Assembly: GCA_030568195.1 (NCBI GenBank)
Contig: JAJLTO010000016.1
Location: forward strand, 248,001-312,000
Reading direction: 5' to 3'
DNA: 64,000 bases
From: Dipodascopsis uninucleata var. uninucleata
Taxonomy: Eukaryota; Ascomycota; Lipomycetes; Lipomycetales; Lipomycetaceae
Shown: one piece after another, positions 11,502 to 22,117 of the stretch
Position numbering within the stretch: position 1 is the first letter of the stretch
Layout of the letters: each line of letters starts with the position of its first letter
The notes under the pieces: generated by a model
The model's input: only the letters and a program-made list of their open reading frames with translations
Databases searched by the model: none
Told to the model about the DNA's origin: nothing
Translations under genes and position numbers: made by a program

Positions 11502-12905
11502 ATGGTTGCAGCTAGAGAAATTTGCAAGGACCGTATTTGGATAGACGGTTGCTTTGACTTCGCTCATCACGGTATGTTACGACGGGTCAACCCTTTCGTT
11601 TTTGTTTATCTCGTAGGCGATTTGAGTAGATAGGTGGAGAAAAATGTCAAGCATACAGCCACTTCAGCAGTCTTACAATTGCTGTAGCGAATCACAGATG
11701 AACAGAGAAGACGCGGTGAATATGATTTACTGACTATACTTTTTTTGGTTTTTGAAGGTCATGCCGGAGCAATGCTTCAAGCACGTCAACTTGGAAAGTC
11801 TCTGTATGTTGGCGTACACTCAGATGAGGAAATTTTGGAAAATAAAGGACCTGTTGTCATGACGCTCTCGGAGCGCGTGTTGGCCGTCACTGCATGTAAA
11901 TGGGCCACGGAAGCAGTTCCTAACGCACCTTACGTCACAGATCCTGCTGTGATGGATGACTACGGATGCTTTTTCGTTGTACATGGAGATGATATCACCA
12001 CAGATGCTAATGGAGAAGATTGTTATCGAGTTGTGAAAGAGGCCGGACGTTTCCTCATTGTTAAGAGAACACCTAATATCTCGACAACTGATCTTGTTGG
12101 TCGTATGCTACTGTGCGCCAAGAACCATCATTTGAAGACGATAGCCAGCAGTAGTGAAATAGCTGGTGTGGTCGATTCAGCTAGGCTTGGCAAGCGTGTC
12201 GATGAACGACAATGGATAACAAATGAGTCCTTGGAGAAATTCTCGGCCTATGCTACTGCTGAAGATGGCAAAAACAAATGGGCAGGAGTGTATATGTGGA
12301 CTCCCGACACGTTGACAACCATTACCGAGCCTTCCGCTGAGCTAATGTCTCGCCGTACGAAGATGATTTACGTTGATGGTGGTTATGATTTGTTTTTTGC
12401 TGGTCACATTGAGTTCCTCAAGTTGGTTTCGGAGAGAGCTGAGCGTCTTTCACAAGAAACTGGAGCAGAGGTCGGCATTGTTGTTGGTATACACGATGAC
12501 GCTACTGTGAACGCGTTCAAGGGACTCAATTATCCTATAATGAACATCTTCGAACGCGCTCTCTGTGTCTTGCAGTGTAAATATGTCTCGCATGTGATTT
12601 TGCAGGCGCCATACTCTCCGACTCGCAGGTTCTTGGAGAAACTTCCGTGGGAAATAGTTGCTGTCATGCATGGCCCAACAGCTTTCTCAAACAAAGTTGA
12701 GTCGGATCCTTACTCTGAGGTCAAAAAGATTGGTCTATATGGTAGCATTCCTGACCACCAATACAAGGACATATCAACCGAGACCATTGTCGAGCGAGTT
12801 ACTCGTAATCGTGGTGTATATGAGGAACGACAGAAGCGAAAAGGATGGAAGGCTGACGCTGAGAAGGAGCTCAAGAGGAAAGACGAGCAAATGCAAAAAC
12901 AGTAG
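11502..12905 (+). CDS. ECT1: Ethanolamine-phosphate cytidylyltransferase
   Basis: Makes CDP-ethanolamine from CTP and phosphoethanolamine, the rate-limiting step of the CDP-ethanolamine (Kennedy) route to phosphatidylethanolamine. Two exons, 11502-11571 and 11758-12905, give 405 aa. The intron splits the Gly codon of the first catalytic motif. The protein has the two tandem nucleotidyltransferase domains of Pcyt2/Ect1. Domain 1 has HHGH at residues 22-25 and ISTTDLVGRML near 131-142, close to the usual RTxGISTT motif. Domain 2 has VDGGYDLFFAGHIEFLK with His240, but lacks a clear second ISTT motif, as is common in fungal members. The C-terminus is Lys/Glu-rich. The start at 11502 is supported by the conserved RIWIDGCFDFAHHGH N-terminus. 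Confidence 0.95.
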
Positions 12906-14628
12906 ATATCATTGTGGCATATCTGGTTTCTTTCATTTTGGCGTTGAAGTGTATTGTACGTGAAGGGATTGTTAGGGCGATTCAAGTTTTAATTTTTAGT
13001 CATTTGGTTATAGATCAAAATGTGATTTTATTTCTACTCAGCAGCAGATTCAGAATACGAGGATGGTATTTTCTTGCTGTTTGATGATTATGGGATTCTG
13101 TGAAACATAGATATGGTGATTTGTATTTTTCAATTTCTCTTCTTTTAGTTCATCCGCTTATTAGAATTTTTCTCAGCAGAGGATTAATGCCATAATGTAC
13201 GTTACAGCAATACGTGTTGACTACTGGAATTGACTGACCTATATTGCGCGCGACATTTTGTACAGCGTTATTTAGTATTAAAAAACCTGAAATTCTTATT
13301 TAACAGCGACTATTTTTATTTGATGACTACTATTTTTAATTTTATAGGCATTGTTAATACAGGTGGCCTGAGTTAATATTATTATGCTGCATTGTATAGT
13401 TGAAAGCTTGTAGTGTCATTGTCTATGTTGCTTTGCTTTCGAAGTCTAGTGACCTGGAAGTCCAATGATTTGACGTAGGGTAGAGTAGAATATTTCCCTC
13501 ATTCTTAAAGAGCCACATATTTGACCACAGTGCTCGATCTAGTCAGTAATGTGCCAGATCGAGGCAGGGATATGATTAACAAATTTGCCTCCAATGTGTT
13601 CCCTTTTGGCTTTTTTTCAGCTCTTACATTGCGATTCTGGGTATTTCTCTTAAATCACATACCACAAATTCTGCAAGGACAACTGGTTGGTAGCTTGAAG
13701 CCCTTCAACAAAGACCCACAGAAGAAGTAATAATTTATCTTCGTATGGTTCTAGCTCATATTTATTAACAAGCAACGCCTATCGTAACTCTCCCGAACTA
13801 ATTTGCTGCCTATCGCCAGCAACTTCTCGGAAGCTACCTTTCGATAGATGGTATCAGCTCCAATCTACAGAAATCAATTGATAAGAAAGTCTCTTTTTCA
13901 AGTCGTGCAGTAATTTGATCACACACAGAACCAACCGAAAAAGAAATAAAGTCAATTGTTTATCACCATATATGCTCCCTCGATTTACATTTTATCATAT
14001 ATATAATTGTCCCACTTCATTCATTTAAGTCTTTTCAGAACTTAATATGGTGAATTTGGCGAGTTAAGACAAAGCGGAGGTATTACATCCAAACGATTTC
14101 TTTCCCTATATCTACCGCACCAATGACTACTAAATCATTGTATTTCATTGCTGGAATGTTATGTTTATGACATGGAAACTGGAGGTGTAGTCGAGGACCC
14201 AATGTAAACTTATATGTAAAGTATACTGTGAAAGGTGTATTCACCACAACTACTTCGCAACCATTAGAACATAATAATAATATAATGATATGTAATAACT
14301 CAAATAGCATAAGTAAGTCAAAAGAAAAGACAGAGACCGTATTAGAGAGAATGTTAATTCAAAAACCAATAAGACAAAAGGAAACTGTTGAACACAATAC
14401 TCCGCCTTTCAAAACAAAAAATTGAACTAGTAAATTACAGAGCAAACTACTATGTTCAAGCATAGAAATTATTAAGATATAACAAAACTATCCATAGCAA
14501 CTCCAATAATCCTATCCAATGTTAATAAAGATATAGCATATATACAACGAATCAACTTCAGGTCCACTACAAATGGATGGGAAAAGAATATGTATCATAT
14601 GTATGTCTTTGCGTAATATTGCGCACGC
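12906..14628. other. Intergenic region between ECT1 and the STF2-like gene
   Basis: About 1.7 kb, AT-rich, expected to hold the convergent 3' ends of ECT1 (+) and the STF2-like gene (-). A short frame 13572-13730 (+) would encode 52 residues with one hydrophobic segment (FGFFSALTLRFWVFLL) and a basic tail. I find no homologue or supporting context for it, so it is not called as a gene. Confidence 0.5.
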
Positions 14629-15021
14629 TCAGTTTTCTTCATCAAAAACATCTTCATCCACCTCAAACTTGGTCCTGCCATCCCAAGATGGACGCTTATG
14701 AGATCCATATCCTCCATTCGAGTTAGACCTTCGCCGCTGCATGTTGGAACTCAAATTATAATCCTCCTCTACATCTTCGAGCTCATCACCTTCTCTTCCC
14801 CTAAAACCCTTGATGTTAGCTTTCATGATGTATGACGTAATGAATATAAACCCTAATCCTTACCAATTGCCGCGCCCAGCACCATCTTTCTTGGTCTTGT
14901 ATGGAGCATGATCGCTGGTCACAAAAGGAGCCTTGCCAAAGAGACGAGGAACATTGTTCTCATGTAAATTGGTAGTAGGTTCAGCGTGAGCAGTTCCATG
15001 AAATTTATTGGTTCTAGCCAT
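14629..15021 (-). CDS. Stf2/Tma10-family hydrophilin
   Basis: Small, charged, Gly/Asn/Arg-rich protein of the yeast Stf2/Tma10 family. Stf2 was described as an ATP-synthase stabilising factor and a desiccation-protective hydrophilin; Tma10 co-purifies with ribosomes. Two exons on the minus strand, 15021-14864 and 14800-14629, give 109 aa. Two family hallmarks are visible: the N-terminus MARTNK (yeast Stf2 starts MTRTNK) and the block KKDGAGRGNWGREGDE, which is created across the intron and matches the family's GSGKGNWGKPGDE. The rest (RRRSNSNGG..., then the acidic tail VDEDVFDEEN) is low-complexity and probably disordered. The intron is only 63 nt, with CTAAC shortly before the acceptor. I infer the family from these two motifs alone. 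Confidence 0.82.
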
Positions 15022-17361
15022 TATAGTAAGAGAAGCTATATGTAGATCAATGCACCAAGAGAATTAGGTAGATATTATGCCTCTCAACAGATCCAAACAA
15101 GAGCGTATCAAACGTAAATGTCTATTTCAATAGTGAATGATTGATTATAAGAAAAGACTCGGGACTGTTTCAAATATTATGAATTCAACTGAATATGCTA
15201 TCAATTGAAGTACTATGAATCAGAGCAACGAAATGTATGTGAACTCAACGCTACACGAAATCACAAGATTGCGAAGATAAGTTGCTGAACAGAAAGTTGT
15301 GTAACGTTCAGTCCTTGAAATATTCAATTCTAGTGCAGAAAGAAATAATTGCGAATGGAAAATGAAGAGGGGCGTTAGGAACGAGGTCAGGTCCTTATAT
15401 AGTTTTTGGTTGTATGCGTCATGGGGACTGCAGCAGTATGCGACAGCACTGATAGAGAAGATGGAGCAGGAAATTGACTTTGTGCAGTGGAAACATGGCC
15501 ATGTGTCTTCTTCCCACTTAGTAAATTCTAGGATTCTCTACAATTTCTACAAGCAAACTGTAATCGACGATTACTTTCAATTTAAGCTGTTAGCTATTTA
15601 CTTTTGACTTTTTTGGGTCTGGACTGTAGAATATGGCATCACTAAGACGATAATTTCATTACCGTTTCGTGATACTTGACGTTGACTACGCCAGTCTGCA
15701 ACCCCATTAGAACTTTCTCTCCCAACTATACTCTTGTCACCTCTTTTGAGTGTATAAACAATTACGCAATTATATCACTGCTTTTCGATAGTGTTCTATG
15801 GCCTTATAGACCCAACTTGGGACGTTACTGCTATAGCAATTAGCATGCTGAAATAACTTGCTCAGCAACAATGCTTTACAGCTGAAACGTAATTAGTTAT
15901 GCCTTCTCTAGTGCAACTGCGACGCCATCTTCCGGACTCCAATGCCGTGCAAGTCGCTCTACATACCTCATTAAAACTTTCGTAAAGGCAATTTATTTTT
16001 ATGCCTGATTACCTATCTATGTAACTGACGTCTCGATGCTTTATTAAATTGCGGTCAGCGGCAATTATGGAACCGATTAAGACGGAACCAGGGAGCATGG
16101 AACAATCTGGGGCGGATGTATCGACCCCTAGTGCTTCAACATGTAAAAGATATGAAGTTTATTACCTTGCTGTATAATTCAATTATAGAATTAATCCCAA
16201 AACGCCTACATCAGAGGTGCTCGAATAACGAAAATAGCAATTGATAACAATTCTGGCGTCAATGATATCCACTATGTGGCCGTAATAGGTCGGTCCGTCA
16301 GGTGCTCTCAGAGCTATTTTGGAAGATCTCGCGATCTGGCCATGGATCACACGACTTCCTGAGCCTCGATTCTGACCCGCAATTAACTTATTTTACTTAC
16401 AGGTCAATATCTACGTGACCTGGGGTTAGGCTATTATAATTGATGTTTGGGCTAGCTGTGACTCACCGAGATATTGAAGGGAAGATGCTGCTATCTTTGG
16501 TGCTCAGAATTACCTAAACAATGTCCCGAGTAGTCCAGTGCATTCCGGTATGTTCTCGTCCTCTCTTTTCGCCTACCTTTCTCCATAGCATACCTCACAT
16601 CACAGAGCTCAGTCACCAGTAATATTCCCTTACCCAAATAGTCTTTTCCTCCACTTTTGTACCCTAACACCGAATTAGCGTACTAGGGTTGCTACGGCCG
16701 ATATCGGTGCGTAAAAAACCTATCTCTTCTTGCTCATCTCTACAGTTGGCCCTGCATATGTACCCTAACCCATGCCGATATTACTTCCCTCGGCTTACTA
16801 TAATGGATCTAATCTGAGAGTACGTCTCACCCTAAACGCCACTTTCGCCAGTATTAGTAACTCCTTTTCAGTAACCAACCTGATAGTGGGAGTTTTATAT
16901 TATACTTATTTTTACTGGACATAGTAAAAAACTCTTCGAGCATTTTTTTTTATTAATCAGCAGGTTTTTTTCTCTCGTCCTATTATTAATTTCACAGCAT
17001 TGAACTATTGAGAATAGAAAAGGAACGTATTTCGCTCATTATACCAGGATACTGACTATTATACTGGATTCGACAACAGTCGACTGAAAAAGCCTATTTG
17101 CCGATTAAAGCGAAAGGCCCTTTTTTTTCACAGTTTTACTCATTTCCACTAAGAATAATAGAAGCAGAAGCATCGGCATCTTTTCTCTTAAATAACGGAT
17201 ACGGTTACTTTCGCTTCTATATCGTCAGTAGCTGTTGATTTCATACGCAAAGTTAGTTATACAGTGCTATCACTGGGAATAAGTTGATAAGCTACTTTGC
17301 AAAAGTACATCATACGCTCGAAACACTACAAGAAACCAAGCATACAGCTTATCTGTGCGTA
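15022..17361. other. Intergenic region upstream of the STF2-like gene and DRE2
   Basis: About 2.3 kb between two divergent genes. It holds both promoters, a pyrimidine-rich stretch with a cluster of ACCCTAA motifs (16661-16835), and a short exon-like frame beginning at 16067. A further open frame at 15362-15607 (+) has no recognisable features. Confidence 0.5.
16661..16835. promoter_or_regulatory. Cluster of telomere-box-like ACCCTAA motifs upstream of DRE2
   Basis: ACCCTAA occurs at 16661-16667, 16762-16768 and 16829-16835, and the reverse-strand partial form AGGGTT at 16685-16690. The cluster lies roughly 530-700 bp upstream of the DRE2 ATG. In yeasts, TTAGGG-like promoter boxes are bound by Tbf1-type factors. 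Function here is inference. Confidence 0.35.
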
Positions 17362-18294
17362 ATGTCCGTCTCATTGGTACTTACTCATCCATCGCTGGCC
17401 GCCGATCCAGCGTTCGTGTCGAAAATAACTGACTGTTTGCCACAGCCTGTGTCACACCAGATGATTGACCGACTAACGAGTGGCGTTGTATCTCTACCCA
17501 AAGACCAATACTCTTTGATTCGTGTCGCGCCATCGGGTATGCTGTTACCTGTGGATGTTTTATCCCAACTTCTAGCATCACTCAAGCCAGGTGGTATGGT
17601 TGAGGGTGTCGCTACTTCACAGAATATGGATGCTCTTCTAAATGGTTTCTTGATATCTGAAGGTAATGGTACGGACATGAAGTGGTCAAAGCCAGACACT
17701 CAGAAAGTTTTTGTACTCAAACCTCGTAGCAAAACCTCATCTACGGGTTCTAAGATTATTTCTCTTGCGTCTTCCGCTACAAAATCGTCTGCGTCCAGCC
17801 CTGAACTTTCAGACGCCTCATCAGTTTCTTCGACAGTTTCATCTATAGAATCGCCTAAGCGACCTGCAGAGGAACCATGGATAGTGGATATGGATGATGG
17901 TATTAATATCAACGATGACTTGGATGATGATGATGATGATTTGATTGATGAAGACACATTATTGGATGGTGAAGTTCCTGCTACCATCAAGATTCCCACG
18001 TCTTGTCAGCCTAAAGGAAAACGCAGACGCAAAGCTTGCAAGGACTGTACTTGCGGTTTGAAGGAGCTGGAACTCCAGGAAGAAGAAGCACGCAAGGCAG
18101 CCCAGGTCAATATTGTTAGCCTTTCTACAGACGATACTACTGAGATCGACTTCACTGTTCCTGGAAAGACAGGTTCATGTGGAAATTGTTCTCTAGGAGA
18201 TGCCTTCAGATGTGACGGATGCCCATACTTAGGACTACCGCCATTCAAAGAGGGTGAGGTTGTTAGTTTAGATGCTATAGGTGACGATTTTTAG
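17362..18294 (+). CDS. DRE2: Fe-S cluster assembly protein Dre2/anamorsin
   Basis: Dre2 receives electrons from the diflavin reductase Tah18 and feeds the cytosolic iron-sulfur assembly (CIA) machinery. Single exon, 310 aa. The N-terminal third is the degenerate methyltransferase-like fold of the family. A Ser-rich and Asp-rich linker follows (about residues 125-205). The C-terminal CIAPIN1 domain carries both cluster motifs: motif A with Cys215, Cys226, Cys229 and Cys231 (the CKDCTC block), and motif B with Cys273, Cys276, Cys284 and Cys287, spaced CX2C-X7-CX2C ([12 protein letters not shown], then CPY). The start at 17362 was chosen because it is the first ATG in the frame and gives the usual short N-terminus; upstream in-frame codons lack an ATG. 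All eight expected cysteines are present. Confidence 0.95.
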   Translation: MSVSLVLTHPSLAADPAFVSKITDCLPQPVSHQMIDRLTSGVVSLPKDQYSLIRVAPSGMLLPVDVLSQLLASLKPGGMVEGVATSQNMDALLNGFLISEGNGTDMKWSKPDTQKVFVLKPRSKTSSTGSKIISLASSATKSSASSPELSDASSVSSTVSSIESPKRPAEEPWIVDMDDGININDDLDDDDDDLIDEDTLLDGEVPATIKIPTSCQPKGKRRRKACKDCTCGLKELELQEEEARKAAQVNIVSLSTDDTTEIDFTVPGKTGSCGNCSLGDAFRCDGCPYLGLPPFKEGEVVSLDAIGDDF

Positions 18295-19233
18295 AGTACC
18301 GAAAAAGTTCTGTCTTTACTTCCTGTCTGATAATTTACAATATATAAAGGTGTGGGTGTTACTGGTCAGATGTATTATGAAAAGTGTCTATAACATGTAT
18401 CTTGTTTTGTTGTGTTAGTTTTGTTTACGAAAGGTTACGATGCATTTGCACTCTAGATTTTGTCTTGGAATTCTTTTCTTCCTACTTTAATAATATTTAA
18501 GAGCTTGATCTCGAGAGCTCATATATCTCAATTATTCGAGCATACGGATTTTCATTTTTTATGTACTTTTATTGCCATTAGCCATGTCATTGGTGTTTTA
18601 ATTAAAATCTAGATAGTTTCTATCATGTGACATTTACTTTACTTTTTCAGTAGCTGGCTACAGCAGAATAGTAGCATTTGTTGGACAGTTTAAAAGCAGA
18701 AATATATATACGTTATTCTTCATTATAGTGGGCTCTTGTTCTTCGACAATTCGCCTTATTGTCCATTTCTGGAGTGTGTTTCGTTTCGCGTAAGATTAGC
18801 TGCGGCGCTCCTGATATATTTCATAACCCATAAATGTTATGTTCTTGAGCAGTATATAGTACTTACATACTGAATTCACTATTGTCGGACGATATTGAGA
18901 GCACTTCCATATTCTATCATTTCTGATGGCATAAGGACGTTTATCGATCTAGAGAAATAAGGAAATAGTGTAATATTACTGTTACAGCTGGTGCAGATTT
19001 TATTATCATTTTTTTGAAGCAAATATATCTCATCCTTACTACTCATCATCAGATTCGAAGGTTTTAAGGGGAATTTCGGAGAGTAGTAGTATTTAATAAG
19101 CCATCAATTTAATGGAAGATTTTACTTCAAGAAGATAGCTATAGTAAGATAGAAGATATTACCTAGTGGAAAGTCGAGAATAAGGCGTTTAGATTTTCAG
19201 CGGCGTAGTAAAATACAGATAGACCGAATAAAG
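18295..19233. other. Intergenic region between DRE2 and the SCY1-like gene
   Basis: About 0.9 kb, AT-rich, holding the DRE2 3' end and the promoter of the next gene. No coding signal seen. Confidence 0.55.
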
Positions 19234-22117
19234 ATGGAGTTTTTGAAGTCGACAATCGCCTCCATCGCAAAAGCCAACTCAGCATTTCCATACTCCACTG
19301 GAGAAAAGATAGAATTCCGTAATGATACAATCTGGAATGTATATCATGGAACACAAAGGGTAAGTTAGGTATTGAAGTTGCTGATTGCGACGGCAGCGTC
19401 GAACTTTAGCTTGTGTTGTACATACTAACGTTCTTTGATATTAGAGTGATAACAGTCCATGCACAATATTTGAATTCGATGTTAATTCTCAAAGGAGTCG
19501 ACTGCCTCTTGCAAGAAATGCAGTGAAGAAGCTGAGAACCCTTAGATTTCCAGGAATTATACGTGTTCTAGATACATTTGAGGTAGGTTCATATTTACTT
19601 TATAGTACGATACATGGACTCGAAGTGACAGATCTTGATCTATGAAAGAACACTTTTCTAACCTAGATTTATCTATAGTCCGAGAGTATAATTCTAATTG
19701 CCACGGAAAAGGTCATTCCTCTTGATATTGCTATTCAGAGTCTCAAAAATGTGAACAACGAAGTTATCAAGTGGGGTTTATATTTAGTTGCGAATACTGT
19801 TAAATTTATTAACACAGATGCGGGATCGACTCATGGAAATATTAGAATGTCTTCAGTGTATGTCACGGAGAGTGGTGAATGGCGTCTATCTGGATTAGAG
19901 TTACTTACCTCTCCAAAGGAAGAAGAACCTATTCTTTATGTAAGTTTATGCTCTCGGAATATTATTTGTTTTTGATTAAGAAACTTTTACAGAGACTACT
20001 GACACTGAAATATTTCTATTTAGACATTCGGAGGTTTAGTTCCCGAGTCTTCTCGTTATGCAGCACCAGAAGTCATCAAAAGTGGATACGATGGATTGAG
20101 AAAGTAAGTGTAGTCTCATGGATTTTCGGTATGTAAACTGACAGCGATATAATATATGCAGACAGCCTCCCCATCTTTTGGACTCATATCATTATGGGAT
20201 TCTTATTTATGAAGTTTTTAATGGACGCTTATCAACTGTTGACCAACTTCAAGAGAATTCTCCGAAGCATATTCCACGTGAGTTATTTGGACCTTTTAGA
20301 AAACTCATTCAGCCTCTTCCACGATCAAGAGCAAGCGTAAAACAATTTGTAGAAGTTGGACAGGGTGACTCGAATGTAACACCTGGAGCAGGATTTTTCG
20401 TAACGCATCTGATTTCGTTATCAAAAAGCCTAGAAAATTTAAGTGTACAGAACGAGTACGAACGAGATACCTTTTTGAGGTATGTTTTTCTTAAGTCAAG
20501 TATCCATATATTGTTCCTCACAATTTATTACTAGAGAACTTCAAAGTACCAAAGATAAGTTTCCTCCAGGGTATCTGAGAGTGAAGGTTCTGCCTGAGCT
20601 AATAAAGTGTCTAGAATATTCTGGAGGTAATGTTTAAATGTTTGATTGTTATACTGCTACATGAAGGACTAAATTTTAACGGTATGGGAGATACAGGTGG
20701 GCCAAAGGTCCTAATGGTAATATTGGATATTTCGCAAGAATTGGAGGCAGAAGAAGTCCAGAATATTTTGGTTCCCATTATTGTGAAAACATTTTCAATG
20801 CCTGATCGTACAATTCGACTTGCTTTGCTTGAATCACTTCCAAAATTTATAGAACATATTCCGAAAAAGATTGTCAATGATAAATTATTTCCAGATATGC
20901 TGACTGGTTTTGTCGATATTTCTCCAGCTATTCGTGAACAAACTGTTAAAGCTGTCTTGGTTATTATTGATAAGCTATCAGAGAGAAACATCAACAATGA
21001 CTTGCTCAGACATTTGGCCAAAACTCAGAATGACGAACAGCCAGGTATTCGTACAAACACTACTGTGTGCCTTGGCAAAATCGCACATAATCTTGGTCCT
21101 CATACTAGAGCACGGGTTCTTATAGCCGCTTTTACTCGTTCAATACGGGATCCTTTCGTACATGCTCGCAATGCCGCGTTAATGGCATTGGCTGTTACGG
21201 TCGACATATTCTCAGCGGAAGATTGCTGTAACAAGATTCTACCTACAATTTGCCCATCGTTGCTGGACAAGGAAAAGCTGGTTAGAAATCAAGCTCATAA
21301 GACGTTGGATATCTATTTAGCAAAAGTTAAATCATATGCCAGTTGTATGTCAGATCTCGATTCTACGCAATCTTTGAATTCAGTGCCCGCCTCGCTTTCA
21401 AGTACCCCCAGGCCGCAACAGGATACTGACAATACTGCTGCAACTGATTCTTCATGGAGCGGGTGGGTTAATGGTTTTACAAAACGACTAGCGGTCGATG
21501 AGAATGAAAATGATCACGGTATTTCTATATCTGACAAATTATCGAGTGGTTCTCTTATTTCAGCTGAAACAAATATCACTCCAGCTGGTCCAAGAAGTGC
21601 TACTTTAACTTCTTCAAGCACTTCAAATGTGAGTGGTCGTTCTGAGGCTGCAAATTCATCACCAGGTTTTGGTACTGCCACTATGTCTTCTTCAAAGTTT
21701 AACCCAGTTAATGGCCAAGACAATGAGGATAATGATGTTGAAAACGATTTTGGATGGGGTGATTTCGATGACTCTGTTGCTGAAGATACTATGATACAAA
21801 ACAATAATGGTAGCCGAATTGAAGCTGACGCGTGGGAACCGTTCGACAAATCTACAACTGTTGTGCGAACGAATATAGTATCTAAGACTGCAAATTCTGG
21901 ATCTTCCAGTCTACCGCGATCGTCAAAGCTGTCGACCTCTGCAAAGACTACCATAAGAGATGTCAAGACTGTTTCTGGTATATCTAGTGCTAATAATTCT
22001 GCGAAATCGAAAGCGCATTCCATAGCGGCACTGAAAGAACAGAAGAAGAAGCAGAATATATTTGCAGATCAAGGAGTCTCCGGTGAAGAAGAGAATGGCT
22101 GGGACGACGGATGGTAG
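19234..22117 (+). CDS. Scy1-like pseudokinase with HEAT repeats (Cex1/SCYL1 type)
   Basis: Scy1-like proteins are catalytically dead kinases that act in Golgi/COPI traffic and, for yeast Cex1, in nuclear tRNA export. Seven exons: 19234-19359, 19445-19582, 19679-19939, 20024-20103, 20162-20479, 20535-20626, 20697-22117 (811 aa). Residues 1 to about 270 form the kinase-like lobe: it has no glycine loop, no catalytic HRD and no DFG, but keeps the family's GNI...SVYVTESGEWRLSGLEL layout and the YAAPEV segment. HEAT repeats follow up to about residue 560 (for example DRTIRLALLESLPKFIEHI). The C-terminus is disordered and acidic with spaced tryptophans: FGWGDFDD, DAWEPFD and the terminal NGWDDGW. 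Such acidic Trp motifs are known in COPI delta-subunit ligands. Assignment to the family is firm; Cex1 versus SCYL1 role is not resolved. Confidence 0.92.

Noticed and set aside
12511-12516. ACGCGT inside the ECT1 coding region, and another inside the SCY1-like coding region near 21829
   Set aside because: Both are within conserved coding sequence. They show that the hexamer also occurs by chance, and are the reason the MCB calls are kept at moderate confidence.
13572-13730. 52-residue frame with one hydrophobic segment
   Set aside because: No homologue recognised, no promoter or splice context, and frames of this length are common by chance.
15362-15607. 81-codon plus-strand frame in the STF2-like/DRE2 intergenic region
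   Set aside because: No family features; it overlaps the expected promoter of the STF2-like gene.
17284-17361. N-terminal extension of Dre2 beginning at a TTG
   Set aside because: The extension has no ATG, no family conservation, and the first ATG at 17362 gives a normal Dre2 N-terminus.
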